DNA of 64,000 nt from Persephonella sp. (GCF_027023985.1 NZ_JALVTW010000029.1:1-64000), one strand, 5' to 3'. Numbered from the stretch's first letter, positions 44,813 through 52,991 are shown. Numbers and translations are program-made. The notes: generated by a model from the letters alone, not told the origin.

Positions 44813-44834
44813 TTTAAGACTAATTTGTCTTAAA
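44813..44834. promoter_or_regulatory. Operator-like inverted repeat at the NO-operon start site
   Basis: TTTAAGAC and GTCTTAAA are perfect 8-base arms separated by 6 bases. The repeat covers the predicted transcription start, the usual place for repression. The obvious candidate regulator is the Rrf2-family protein encoded third in the operon, which would make this autoregulated. The sequence differs from the published NsrR consensus, so this link is an inference. Confidence 0.55.
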
Positions 44835-44853
44835 TTTTTTAAGGGTGTGAAGA

Positions 44854-45309
44854 ATGAGTGTTATTGTAATGACCATTCATCTCCTTGCTGCTTCATTCTG
44901 GATTGGTGGAATGCTTTTTATGGTTCTTGCACTTTCACCTTATGTAAGGAAACTTCCTAAGGAAATTAGTGTGCAGGCTTACCAGGCAGTAGGAAGAAGA
45001 TATAGCTTTTGGGGAACAGTCATTGGTTTGCCGGTTTTATTCTTGACTGGATTATATAACATGAAAACTATGGGTGTGTCTTTTTCACAATTTATGCATC
45101 CAAATAGTCCTTATGTTTCAACACTGCATCATAAAGTCCATCTGTTTATACTTACTGCAATACTTGCAGTAATTCACGACTTTTATCTGGGACCCCGTTC
45201 ACATCTAAATGAAAAGTATAAGACTGCAGCAAGAATAATAGGTATTGTCAATCTGATTTTAGGACTGTCAATTATATTCCTCGCTGCAAAACTGAGATTA
45301 GGAGGATAA
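44854..45309 (+). CDS. Four-helix membrane protein, CopD/HemJ-like
   Basis: A 151-residue protein with four transmembrane helices (about residues 3-28, 48-68, 88-112 and 126-146). Histidines lie at helix ends (TIHLLAASFWIGGMLF, LHHKVHLFILTAILAVIHDF) in the pattern of the CopD/DUF4149 membrane heme or copper family. The substrate is unknown. It is the first gene of the NO-response operon and is followed by a hemerythrin gene after 2 bases. A similar four-helix protein precedes norB. Confidence 0.7.
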   Translation: MSVIVMTIHLLAASFWIGGMLFMVLALSPYVRKLPKEISVQAYQAVGRRYSFWGTVIGLPVLFLTGLYNMKTMGVSFSQFMHPNSPYVSTLHHKVHLFILTAILAVIHDFYLGPRSHLNEKYKTAARIIGIVNLILGLSIIFLAAKLRLGG

Positions 45310-45311
45310 TA

Positions 45312-45767
45312 ATGGCTTTTGACAGGGTTAAAGAAATCTTAAGTCAGCTTACAAAAGAACACATTGAGTTATTGAAAGAGTCTGAAGAAATAGAAAAACA
45401 GTTAGAAGAAAACTTTTCAGAAGAAGCTATTGATAGGGCATTAAAATTTATACATGAAAAAGTAAATAAACATGCAGAAATAGAAGAAAATGACCTTGAT
45501 GAAGCACTTCAGGAGGCAGGAATAACTGATTTTGATATAGAGGCACTTAATTTTGGGCACAGAACTCTGGATGAAATCGCTGAACATCTTGAGTATTTGG
45601 CAGACCTTTATAAAAAAGGTGAGAGGAAGTATAGAGGTAGAGACTTACAAAAGGAAATAGCAAAAACATTTCATGAGTTTGCCCAGACCCTCAAAGATCA
45701 TTTTACAGAAGAAGAACACTTTTTCTTTCCTGATATTTTGAAATATGATTTAGAGAGGTTTGAATAA
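45312..45767 (+). CDS. Hemerythrin-like di-iron protein
   Basis: A four-helix bundle with likely iron ligands His17 (KEHIEL), His54 and Glu58 (NKHAEIEE), His83 (FGHRTL), His130 with Glu134, and His136 (KDHFTEEEHFFFP). The N-terminus has the HHE pattern. Hemerythrins in such clusters bind O2 or NO or repair iron-sulfur centres (the RIC/YtfE role). The overlap of one base with the Rrf2 gene shows tight coupling. Confidence 0.88.
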   Translation: MAFDRVKEILSQLTKEHIELLKESEEIEKQLEENFSEEAIDRALKFIHEKVNKHAEIEENDLDEALQEAGITDFDIEALNFGHRTLDEIAEHLEYLADLYKKGERKYRGRDLQKEIAKTFHEFAQTLKDHFTEEEHFFFPDILKYDLERFE

Positions 45768-46207
45768 TGCTATCAGCAGCCTGTAAAGACGCTATTAGGG
45801 CAATGATATATATATCAAATCTGTCTCAAAAAAAAGAATATACAGGAAAATTTATATCTATTCATAAAGTGGCTAAAGACCTGCGTATTTCTTTTTATTT
45901 TCTGTCCAAGAATTTACAAAAACTTGTAAAAGCAGGGTTATTAAAATCCCATAGAGGTCCTACAGGTGGAGTAAAACTGGCAAAAAAACCGGAAAATATA
46001 AAACTTATAGACATAATTGCTGTCATTGATGGAATGGATTTTTTTCATACCTGTATCCTTGGTTTTGAGGAATGCTCAGACGAAAATCCATGCACAGTTC
46101 ATAATCTCTGGGCTGCTAAAAGACAGGAAATATACGAACTTTTTAACAACACAACCTTAAAAGATGCAGCTGAAAATATTGAAAAATTTGAAAATATAAA
46201 AGTTTAG
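45767..46207 (+). CDS. Rrf2-family transcriptional regulator (NsrR/IscR-like)
   Basis: A winged-helix repressor of 146 residues. The wing and recognition region are clear (VAKDLRISFYFLSKNLQKLVKAGLLKSHRGPTGGVKLAK). The cluster-binding cysteines are in CILGFEECSDENPC, spaced as in IscR/NsrR, followed by the family motif VHNLW. Placement in an operon with hemerythrin and NO reductase suggests an NO-sensing role. Its likely operator is the inverted repeat at the head of this operon. Confidence 0.9.
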   Translation: MLSAACKDAIRAMIYISNLSQKKEYTGKFISIHKVAKDLRISFYFLSKNLQKLVKAGLLKSHRGPTGGVKLAKKPENIKLIDIIAVIDGMDFFHTCILGFEECSDENPCTVHNLWAAKRQEIYELFNNTTLKDAAENIEKFENIKV

Positions 46208-46216
46208 GAGGAAAAA

Positions 46217-46537
46217 ATGGCACTGAAAATTTATCCTGTATCAGAAAATTTTAATCCTGAAAGACCCCTTTCTGAAAAAATCATTTCAACAGATAATATG
46301 GTTGTTGTTCATTTTTATCTTAAGGCAGGTCAAAAAATACCACTACATGTATCTAAATCAGAAGTATTAGTGACTGTTTTAAGAGGTAAAGGCAAGTTTT
46401 ATTACCAGGATGAGAATACTTATGAAGTTTTGGAAGAAGAAGAAAGTCTGTTTTACCCTGCCGAAGAACCACATGGTTTCGAAGCAGAAGAAGATATGAT
46501 TGTTCAGGCTGTTATTTCTCCAAATCCTCAAAAGTAA
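46217..46537 (+). CDS. Cupin domain protein
   Basis: A small single-domain cupin of 106 residues. Motif 1 includes GQKIPLHVSKSEVLVTVLRGKG, but only one histidine of the usual HxH pair is present; motif 2 is FYPAEEPHGFEAEED with His. A metal site may be incomplete. Function is unknown. It ends the first half of the NO-response cluster; a strong hairpin follows. Confidence 0.8.
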   Translation: MALKIYPVSENFNPERPLSEKIISTDNMVVVHFYLKAGQKIPLHVSKSEVLVTVLRGKGKFYYQDENTYEVLEEEESLFYPAEEPHGFEAEEDMIVQAVISPNPQK

Positions 46538-46545
46538 TCTTAATA

Positions 46546-46569
46546 TGCACAAAGGTTTCCCTTTGTGCA
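46546..46569 (+). terminator. Ten-bp hairpin after the cupin gene
   Basis: TGCACAAAGG pairs perfectly with CCTTTGTGCA around a 4-base loop. The T-rich stretch after it (GGTTTTCCTTTAA) is interrupted, so it may be a partial terminator or a processing or stability hairpin between the two halves of the cluster. Confidence 0.55.
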
Positions 46570-46677
46570 GGTTTTCCTTTAATAATACAAAATCTTTTTC
46601 CAAAAGATATTACATATAAAAAAAGCAATATTAAGCAAATCCTTTTAGGCAAAGTCATATAACATCTTTTATTTTCC
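46570..46677. other. AT-rich intergenic upstream of the nor half-operon
   Basis: No supported gene. The stretch is AT-rich and ends at the Crp/Fnr-type site. A short minus-strand open frame across it lacks a ribosome site and is not supported. Confidence 0.4.
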
Positions 46678-46719
46678 TTGATTCAGGTCAATGCAATATG
46701 GGTCTAACCAATTTAATTT
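46678..46719 (+). promoter_or_regulatory. Crp/Fnr-type site with class II promoter for the nor genes
   Basis: TTGATTCAGGTCAA (46678-46691) has the TTGAY-N4-RTCAA form of Fnr/Dnr/NnrR sites. A -10-like TAATTT (46714-46719) lies 22 bases further, which places the site centred near -41.5, the classical position for activation. The start would be near 46726, giving a 34-base leader to the small protein gene. The activator is not encoded in the window. Confidence 0.6.
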
Positions 46720-46759
46720 AAGACAAAAAAGTATGAAATTCTCAAAGTGAGGAAACTTT

Positions 46760-46882
46760 TTGAAAGAATGGACTTCAAAGCAATGGGCGATAGTGATTTC
46801 ACTGATTATTTTTCTGATAGCTGCTTTTTTAGCTTTTGCAGGACCATGTGTAATAGCAATCATAAGGATGATAGGAGGATAA
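46760..46882 (+). CDS. 40-residue single-helix membrane protein upstream of norB
   Basis: A TTG start at 46760, with GTGAGGAAA upstream, opens a frame ending TAA at 46880-46882. The product begins with a charged/aromatic segment (LKEWTSKQWAIV) and continues as one hydrophobic helix, then ends CVIAIIRMIGG. It is translated just before the four-helix gene, with GGAGG near its stop serving the next start. It resembles small accessory subunits of membrane oxidases in size. I know no family for it. Confidence 0.55.
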   Translation: MKEWTSKQWAIVISLIIFLIAAFLAFAGPCVIAIIRMIGG

Positions 46883-46892
46883 TGATCTAATT

Positions 46893-47303
46893 ATGATGGA
46901 AGTCGGTTCCTGGTTATGGAAATTGTCTTATATGATACATGTTATTTCAAATGCTGGATTTTTTGGTATTGCGCTGGTTTTCACTATAGGTAACGAAGAA
47001 ATATTAAAAGAACATATTGTCAAAAGGTATCTGAAGATAGCATTTATGCTGGTTTTATTAACCGGAGCTACAGGAATTCTCCTTCTTTCTATACTAACAA
47101 TGACCGGAATGGATGACCTAACATCTAATCCTATGGGACAGAGTGCTCTTGCAATGATTTTAGGTTATATCGTTGTTCTTTTTGTAATTTCTCTTGCTCT
47201 TATCTACAAAGGAGGAGAGGGAAGGATTTATAAAAATCTTTTTGGAATTATGTTTGTTAGTTATTTGATTGTGTATCTAATAAGAGTTTATTTAACTTCA
47301 TAG
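46893..47303 (+). CDS. Four-helix membrane protein upstream of qNor
   Basis: A 136-residue protein with four helices (about residues 12-33, 46-70, 84-108 and 115-134). An N-terminal LWKLSYMIHVISNAGFFGIALVF has a helix-embedded His, like the first four-helix protein of this cluster, so the two may be distant relatives. It lies 13 bases upstream of norB and is probably an NO reductase accessory or heme-handling protein. Function is not known. Confidence 0.7.
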   Translation: MMEVGSWLWKLSYMIHVISNAGFFGIALVFTIGNEEILKEHIVKRYLKIAFMLVLLTGATGILLLSILTMTGMDDLTSNPMGQSALAMILGYIVVLFVISLALIYKGGEGRIYKNLFGIMFVSYLIVYLIRVYLTS

Positions 47304-47316
47304 GAGGGTTTAGGAG

Positions 47317-49620
47317 ATGAGTAACCTAACAGATGCAAGTGCTAAGAAGTGGTTCTTGATTTTCCTATTGTCCACGATAGCTGCAGTAGGTATTTTCCTG
47401 TTCCTTACGGTTAATCAGATTAAGAATGTTCCTCCTATTCCTAAGGAGGTAAAAGGAACACAGACGCTTTACACTTATGATGACATTATTCAGGGTAAGG
47501 CTTACTTCCAGAAATATGTGCTTATGGATCATGGAACTCTCCTTGGTAACGGTGCATATATCGGACCTGACTACACATCCTGGATACTTCATGAAAAAAT
47601 AGTCCAGCTTCAGAACATCTATGCACAGGAAAAATACGGCAAAGATTACAACAGCCTGTCAAAAGAGGAAAAAGCTCAGATTGATTACCTGGTAACTCAG
47701 GACGTCCGTAAAAAGTCAATACTCAAAGATGGTGTTACTCAAGTAACTCCTGAACATGAAAAAGCATTTCAAGCTGCTAAGAAAAAATTAGTTGATTTTC
47801 TTGTTAAAGGAAATCCAAACTACGCATGGGTTGGTGGAATTATCAAACCTCAAGAAGCTGACAAAATTGCAGATTTTGTAGATTGGACTACTCTCGTTGC
47901 CGTAACACCAAGACCTGGAATGGAACCAAAAGATAATGTATCTGTAATAAAATCTCTTGGTGGTTCTCTTAATGTTTATAAAACACTGAACATGCATCCA
48001 ACTTATACAAATAACTGGCCGCCTGAACCTGCCATTGGAATGGATGCCGGATATTCTTCTCTATTCTGGTCACTGGTTGCATTTATGGCATGTTGGACAT
48101 TAACAATCATTGTAATGTGGGCTTTCTACGATTACTTCCTGAAATTTGACACAGAAAAAGAATACTCAGAAGCTCTCAAAATAACAAAACTTACACCAAT
48201 GCAACAAAAAGTTATTAAGTTTGTTCCACTAGTTCCTTTATTCTTCGTGCTACAAACCTTAATGGGTGGTTATCTTGCACACCTATTCGCTGACCCACAC
48301 CACAACTGGATTATTCCACAGGCAATATTCCCATTTAACGTTGCAAGAGAATTCCATCTGAACCTTGCTGTTCTCTGGATTGCAATAGGATGGCTTGCCG
48401 GTGGTCTATTTGTAGCTCCTCTTGCGTCTGGAGGAAAAGATTTCAAATTCCCCATAGCTGTTGATATTCTATGGATAGCTCTGCTAATAGTTGGTGGTGG
48501 TGGTCTTATAGGTCTGTGGCTTGGTGCCCTTGGAAAACTTCCAGATAGCCTCTGGTTCTGGCTTGGTTCTGAAGGTAGAGAATATATTGAACTTGGTAGA
48601 ATATGGGATATAGGTCTTGTTGTAGGTCTTGTCCTGTGGTTTACAATAGTCTTCTTTACAGTGCGTCAAGCGGAAAAAATTACTCCTCCACTTCAGATGA
48701 TGATATGGTCTGCATTCGCAATTGCTGTTCTGTATATGGCAGGAATGGCTCCTCTTACAAAAATAATGCCTAACTTCACAATTGATGATTACTTCAGATG
48801 GTGGGTTGTTCACCTCTGGGTTGAAAATACATTTGAATTATTTGCAGCTGGAACACTGGCATTCTTGACAGTAGCCCTTGGACTTGTAAGCGCCAGATTT
48901 GCAACTATTATGATGTTCTTTGAAGCATTCCTGATTGTTGCTGCAGGAACAATAGGAACAGGTCACCATTACTTCTGGATGGGTGAAAATGAATACTGGA
49001 TTGCATGGGGTGGTGTTCTATCATCCCTTGAACCATTACCACTTGTTATCCTGATGATTGAAGCCACAAAAGAGTATCTCCATATCAAGAAAAAAGGTGA
49101 AGCATTCCCATTCAGAATGGCTTTCCTCTGGCTTGCCGGTTCTGCATTCCTAAACTGGCTGGGTGCCGGATTTTACGGAATGCTGATTAATCTACCAATT
49201 GTTAACTACTATGAACACGGAACATACTTTGGAATGGCTCACGGACACGTGGCACTCCTTGGTGCATTTGGATACATCTCAATTGCATTCCTTTACTTCA
49301 TAGCAAGGGCAAATGCACTGGCCAAGGGTCTACACTGGGACGAAAAAGTTTCAAATCTTGCATTCTGGTTAACAACAGCTGGAATATTCATCTTCGCATT
49401 CCCTGTTCTGGTAATTGGTGAAAAACAAATGGAATGGGCATTTAACTACGGATACTGGGTAGCAAGAACAAGAGAAGTTCTTGAAGGAATGGGATTCTGG
49501 CTATGGATAAGACTTATACCTGACCTTATGATTATAGCCGGTGCAGTTCTACTACTGGTAGACCTGGTATATAAACTCTATCTGTCCAAAAAAGAGGCTA
49601 CAGCCACTGCAACAGCATAA
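47317..49620 (+). CDS. norB: Quinol-dependent nitric oxide reductase (qNor)
   Basis: Reduces 2 NO to N2O with quinol electrons. At 767 residues it has the qNor N-terminal extension (helix at about 12-33, then a periplasmic domain to about 240 with LMDHGTLLGNGAYIGPDYT) and about 12 further helices. FeB and heme ligands appear in AREFHLNLAVLW, IGTGHHYFWMG and FGMAHGHVALLG; the FeB glutamate region is VHLWVENTFELFAAG. No separate NorC is needed. Codon use in this gene is richer in GC-ending codons than its neighbours, consistent with high expression. Confidence 0.96.
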   Translation: MSNLTDASAKKWFLIFLLSTIAAVGIFLFLTVNQIKNVPPIPKEVKGTQTLYTYDDIIQGKAYFQKYVLMDHGTLLGNGAYIGPDYTSWILHEKIVQLQNIYAQEKYGKDYNSLSKEEKAQIDYLVTQDVRKKSILKDGVTQVTPEHEKAFQAAKKKLVDFLVKGNPNYAWVGGIIKPQEADKIADFVDWTTLVAVTPRPGMEPKDNVSVIKSLGGSLNVYKTLNMHPTYTNNWPPEPAIGMDAGYSSLFWSLVAFMACWTLTIIVMWAFYDYFLKFDTEKEYSEALKITKLTPMQQKVIKFVPLVPLFFVLQTLMGGYLAHLFADPHHNWIIPQAIFPFNVAREFHLNLAVLWIAIGWLAGGLFVAPLASGGKDFKFPIAVDILWIALLIVGGGGLIGLWLGALGKLPDSLWFWLGSEGREYIELGRIWDIGLVVGLVLWFTIVFFTVRQAEKITPPLQMMIWSAFAIAVLYMAGMAPLTKIMPNFTIDDYFRWWVVHLWVENTFELFAAGTLAFLTVALGLVSARFATIMMFFEAFLIVAAGTIGTGHHYFWMGENEYWIAWGGVLSSLEPLPLVILMIEATKEYLHIKKKGEAFPFRMAFLWLAGSAFLNWLGAGFYGMLINLPIVNYYEHGTYFGMAHGHVALLGAFGYISIAFLYFIARANALAKGLHWDEKVSNLAFWLTTAGIFIFAFPVLVIGEKQMEWAFNYGYWVARTREVLEGMGFWLWIRLIPDLMIIAGAVLLLVDLVYKLYLSKKEATATATA

Positions 49621-49623
49621 ACT

Positions 49624-49652
49624 AAAAAAGCCCCCAATTGGGGGCTTTTTTT
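49624..49652. terminator. Bidirectional terminator between norB and the nir operon
   Basis: GCCCCC pairs with GGGGGC around AATT, with A6 on the left and T7 on the right, so it works for norB on the plus strand and for the nir operon on the minus strand. Confidence 0.92.
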
Positions 49653-49674
49653 ATAAAAAAATAAAAATAATGTT

Positions 49675-50157
49675 TCATTTTAGATTAACAGTTACTTCAC
49701 AAGTTTCTTCACCATTTGCATTACATTTTGTTTCCTGTGCTATAACTTTCTTACCAAGATAATTTTCAACAAAACCTGCTACTAATCCGACTTCAAAGAA
49801 ACATATTCTTTTCCCGATATTATCCATTCCTGCACATGTAATACATTCATCAAGCTGAACTACAAGTTTTTCATCGTCAAAATGCGTTATTTTTAATAAA
49901 CCTATTTTTTCTTCTTCAATGAACTTAACTATATTTTCTAAGTATTTACTTAAATCTGTATCATAAAGTTCTCTACCTAAAGCTTTTCCTAATGATTTTC
50001 CAGCATTAATAAATAGTATATGTGCAGCATTCTCTCCGAGTAAGTCTGTGGCATAAATATCTGTGTAATGGCGTAATGCACGGAAAACAAGAATGGGGAT
50101 CTCTGTTCCTAATTTTTCTCTTTTAACTTTTGAAATTTGCTTAATTATTTCCTCCAT
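49675..50157 (-). CDS. V4R-domain protein at the end of the nir operon
   Basis: A V4R (4-vinyl reductase) domain protein of 160 residues. The domain covers most of the length: ILFINAGKSLGKALGREL near 50, and a Cys-rich end with CITCAGMDNIGKRICFFEVGLVAGFVE and TKCNANGEETCEV. V4R domains bind small hydrophobic or porphyrin-like molecules and often sense or carry metabolites. I choose the ATG at 50157 since the 11 codons before it lie inside the previous gene. Its role in heme d1 handling is an inference from position. Confidence 0.72.
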   Translation of the reverse strand: MEEIIKQISKVKREKLGTEIPILVFRALRHYTDIYATDLLGENAAHILFINAGKSLGKALGRELYDTDLSKYLENIVKFIEEEKIGLLKITHFDDEKLVVQLDECITCAGMDNIGKRICFFEVGLVAGFVENYLGKKVIAQETKCNANGEETCEVTVNLK

Positions 50158-51169
50158 TTTGTATGTAAACCTCCCATTTATAAAACTCATCTGAAAAATA
50201 TTTGATTCTTCTTTTCTTGAATTCCGTAGTTGAGTAAAGGATTAGATAATCTTTTATTCCTTCTTCTTCTGCTATATCTTTTACAAATTGTTCAAGTTCT
50301 TCTTTTGTCTGGGCATGTATCATTGAGAACAGCGGATATTTCCAGTATTTATTGGTTGTTCTTTTATAACAATGGGTTACAGCTTTGTATGAAGCCAGTT
50401 TATAACCAAGTTTGTCTATTTTTTCCTCTGGGACATTCCATACGGTCATACCATTAGCTTTAAAGCCTGCTTTTTTGTGATACAGGATTGCTGCAAATCT
50501 CCTCATAAGACCTGCTTTAAGATATAAATTCAGTTTTTCCAGTAGATAATCCTGAGATATTCCCAGTTGTTTAGCATATTCTTCAAATGGATTTTCAACA
50601 AGAGGTATATCCTCTTGGGATATCTTGATAATATCTTTGTCTTCTTCTTGAAGCTGGTAGTCAATTTTTGGCTGTGTTTTCTTTATTTTTTCTTTTTTCT
50701 TTGTCCCTTCTGTATCCAGTTTAACCCCTATCTTATAGAGTTTTTCCGTCCTTAAGATTGCATACTGTTTGATATTGTTTTTTTCAGCTATAAGTTGAAC
50801 AGTTTTTTCAAGTCCAAGACTACTGTCCGGTGGAACTGCTATTGTAAACCACAAATTAAACTCATGGGTTCTTTCGTAGTTATGACTAACTCCCGGATGA
50901 GAATTGACAAATTGGGCAACCTTTTCTATGTCATCTTCCACTTTAAAAGCTACAAGTGAACTGTCGTATCCAAGGGATTTTGTGTCATAAATTGGAGAAA
51001 TCTGTCTAATAATTTTTTGTTCTTTTAGATTATTGACTACATCCAGATATTCTGATTGTGAAATGCCGATTTCAGAGGATAACTTTTCAAATGGTTTTTC
51101 TACAATTGGAATACCTTCTTGTAGTTGTGAGATAATCTTTTTCTCAATATCTGACAGTGTTGCTATCAT
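50141..51169 (-). CDS. Siroheme decarboxylase, two-domain fusion (NirDL/NirGH type)
   Basis: Removes carboxylates from siroheme to give didecarboxysiroheme, an early step of heme d1 synthesis. Each half begins with a winged-helix (residues about 5-70 and 172-240) followed by an Lrp/AsnC-like domain. The second half has LMRRFAAILYHKKAGF with the Arg/His pair expected at the active site; the first half has KIIRQISPIYDTKSLGY without the His. A basic linker (KKKEKIKKTQPK) joins them. It is usually two to four separate genes. Confidence 0.88.
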   Translation of the reverse strand: MIATLSDIEKKIISQLQEGIPIVEKPFEKLSSEIGISQSEYLDVVNNLKEQKIIRQISPIYDTKSLGYDSSLVAFKVEDDIEKVAQFVNSHPGVSHNYERTHEFNLWFTIAVPPDSSLGLEKTVQLIAEKNNIKQYAILRTEKLYKIGVKLDTEGTKKKEKIKKTQPKIDYQLQEEDKDIIKISQEDIPLVENPFEEYAKQLGISQDYLLEKLNLYLKAGLMRRFAAILYHKKAGFKANGMTVWNVPEEKIDKLGYKLASYKAVTHCYKRTTNKYWKYPLFSMIHAQTKEELEQFVKDIAEEEGIKDYLILYSTTEFKKRRIKYFSDEFYKWEVYIQNGGNN

Positions 51170-51918
51170 ATCTCCACCTTTTTTAAGTTTTCTTCAAACC
51201 AGCTTATTTTGTCCTTTAGATTTACTACTTCTCCAACGAGGAATATGGCAGGAGGATAAACTTTTACTTTACCTTCGGCTACATCTTTTAATGTTGCTGT
51301 AATTTCTTTTTGTTCTTTGGTGGTACCTTTTTCTATAAAGATAACAGGTGTTTCCGGAGATCTTCCTGCCTTTATCAGATTTTGAGCTATTTTGTCTCTA
51401 TTTGAAACGCCCATTAAGAATATAACTGTGTCTATTTTTGATAAGGCCTCCCAGTCTATATCAGGAAACTGACCCTTTGAACCGTGTCCTGTTACAACTA
51501 CAAAAGATGATGCAACTCCCCGATGTGTAACTGGAACCCCTGCATATTCAGGAACAGAAATAGCTGATGTTATTCCGGGGATTATTTCATAGGGAATTCC
51601 TTTTTCTTTTAGAAAAATTGCTTCTTCTCCACCTCTACCGAATACAAAAGGGTCTCCACCTTTAAGGCGAACAACTATATCATTTTTAGTGGCAAATTCA
51701 TATATCAAAAAGTTTATTTTATCCTGCTCTAAAATATGTTTTCCGTCTTCTTTACCCACATATATAAGCTCACATCCAGGCTTTGCATAAAACAGGATTT
51801 CTGGATTAACAAGCCTGTCGTAAAGTATTACATCTGCCTCTTTCAAAACCCTTACAGCCTTTACCGTTAAAAGTTCCGGGTCTCCCGGTCCTGCTCCGAC
51901 AATATAAACCTTACCCAT
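51166..51918 (-). CDS. nirE: Uroporphyrinogen-III C-methyltransferase (NirE/CobA)
   Basis: Uses two SAM to convert uroporphyrinogen III to precorrin-2. Family motifs include VYIVGAGPGDPELLTVKAVRVL at the start, DVILYDRLVNPEIL, VVRLKGGDPFVFGRGGEE near 88, and the VVTGHGS segment. The 250 residues are a monofunctional enzyme without CysG domains. In this nir operon it should feed heme d1 synthesis. It overlaps the decarboxylase by 4 bases. Confidence 0.94.
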   Translation of the reverse strand: MGKVYIVGAGPGDPELLTVKAVRVLKEADVILYDRLVNPEILFYAKPGCELIYVGKEDGKHILEQDKINFLIYEFATKNDIVVRLKGGDPFVFGRGGEEAIFLKEKGIPYEIIPGITSAISVPEYAGVPVTHRGVASSFVVVTGHGSKGQFPDIDWEALSKIDTVIFLMGVSNRDKIAQNLIKAGRSPETPVIFIEKGTTKEQKEITATLKDVAEGKVKVYPPAIFLVGEVVNLKDKISWFEENLKKVEI

Positions 51919-51932
51919 AACAGTATCCCCCT

Positions 51933-52991
51933 TTATCTAACGATAAAAATACCTGATGGATTTGGAACAGTAATTTCCTTTAGCTTTTTCCAGCTTTTTG
52001 TATCAAAGATTTTCACAGAATTATCAAAGTATGAGGATACATACAGCTTTTTACCGTCTTTGGAAAATCTTATGTGCATTACTCTTTTTCCTGCAGGGAA
52101 GGTTTTGATTACCTTTAGTTTTTTCAGGTCTATAACAGATAAAAGTTCATCTTTATCGCCGCTGTAATTAACTACTGCTATTTTTTTATCAGGGGATACT
52201 GATATAAAAACTGGTAAACCTGCAAGATCTATATGGTCAATAACAGCCATTTTGTTTATATCAACAACATAAGCCCTTTTCTCTCCAACTGCCGGGATCA
52301 GTGCTATATTTCCGACGACACCCCACATTCCAAAGTGTGGAATTTTGAAAACTATTTCCTGTTTGTTTTTTGAGAGGAATTTTGCCTTTTTGTATATAAA
52401 TTTATCTAAATCAAGAATTCCAACACCTCTTTCTTTGAAAAATCCCACTATGTATCTGTTCTTATCAATAAGAGCATCAAAGGGCATTTTGCCGGCATTT
52501 TCCACCCTGTAAACCCTTTGAAAATCTTTTTTTGCATCAAGAACCCATATCTCATCTTTATCCATGAGGGCAAATGCAAGAAGATTTTTATATGGTTTTA
52601 TGCCTACATTTCTTGAACCTGTTTTTATTTCTTTATAGATATCAAGGTCTTTTGTTAGGATTGTTACTTTCTTTGGGTCATAATGGGCAATGGCTATGTA
52701 TTTATCAATAAATGTAAATCCTATCCCGCTGTTTCCTGGTTTTATTTTTTTGAGCAATTTATCATGGATATTATCTATTTTTGAAAAGTATCCATTTCTA
52801 GCTATGCAATAGCTATAGTCTCCATCTGTTTTAACAACAGCATGATTTAAATTCCCAAGATCATGGATTTCTCCAATAAGCCTGTCATTTTCAATAACAG
52901 CAAGGGAACCCCTTTCCCTTTCCACAACATAAAGTTTTTCAGCAAGAGAAATATTAACCAGTATAAGCAGAAGCAGCAGTGTTTTTCTCAT
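51933..52991 (-). CDS. nirF: Heme d1 biosynthesis protein NirF
   Basis: A periplasmic eight-bladed propeller with a signal peptide (MRKTLLLLLILVNISLA). It is 352 residues when started at 52991; the open frame runs 40 codons further upstream inside nirJ and is not used. Blade repeats include ISVSPDKKIAVVNYSGDKDELLSVIDLKKLKVI and RFSKDGKKLYVSSYFDNSVKIFD. NirF resembles the d1 domain of NirS and acts late in d1 synthesis as a carrier or dehydrogenase. It overlaps nirJ by 38 bases. Confidence 0.85.
   Translation of the reverse strand: MRKTLLLLLILVNISLAEKLYVVERERGSLAVIENDRLIGEIHDLGNLNHAVVKTDGDYSYCIARNGYFSKIDNIHDKLLKKIKPGNSGIGFTFIDKYIAIAHYDPKKVTILTKDLDIYKEIKTGSRNVGIKPYKNLLAFALMDKDEIWVLDAKKDFQRVYRVENAGKMPFDALIDKNRYIVGFFKERGVGILDLDKFIYKKAKFLSKNKQEIVFKIPHFGMWGVVGNIALIPAVGEKRAYVVDINKMAVIDHIDLAGLPVFISVSPDKKIAVVNYSGDKDELLSVIDLKKLKVIKTFPAGKRVMHIRFSKDGKKLYVSSYFDNSVKIFDTKSWKKLKEITVPNPSGIFIVR

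Noticed and set aside
46669-46863. Minus-strand 64-codon open frame upstream of norB
   Set aside because: No ribosome site, and it overlaps the Crp/Fnr site and the plus-strand small membrane protein gene.
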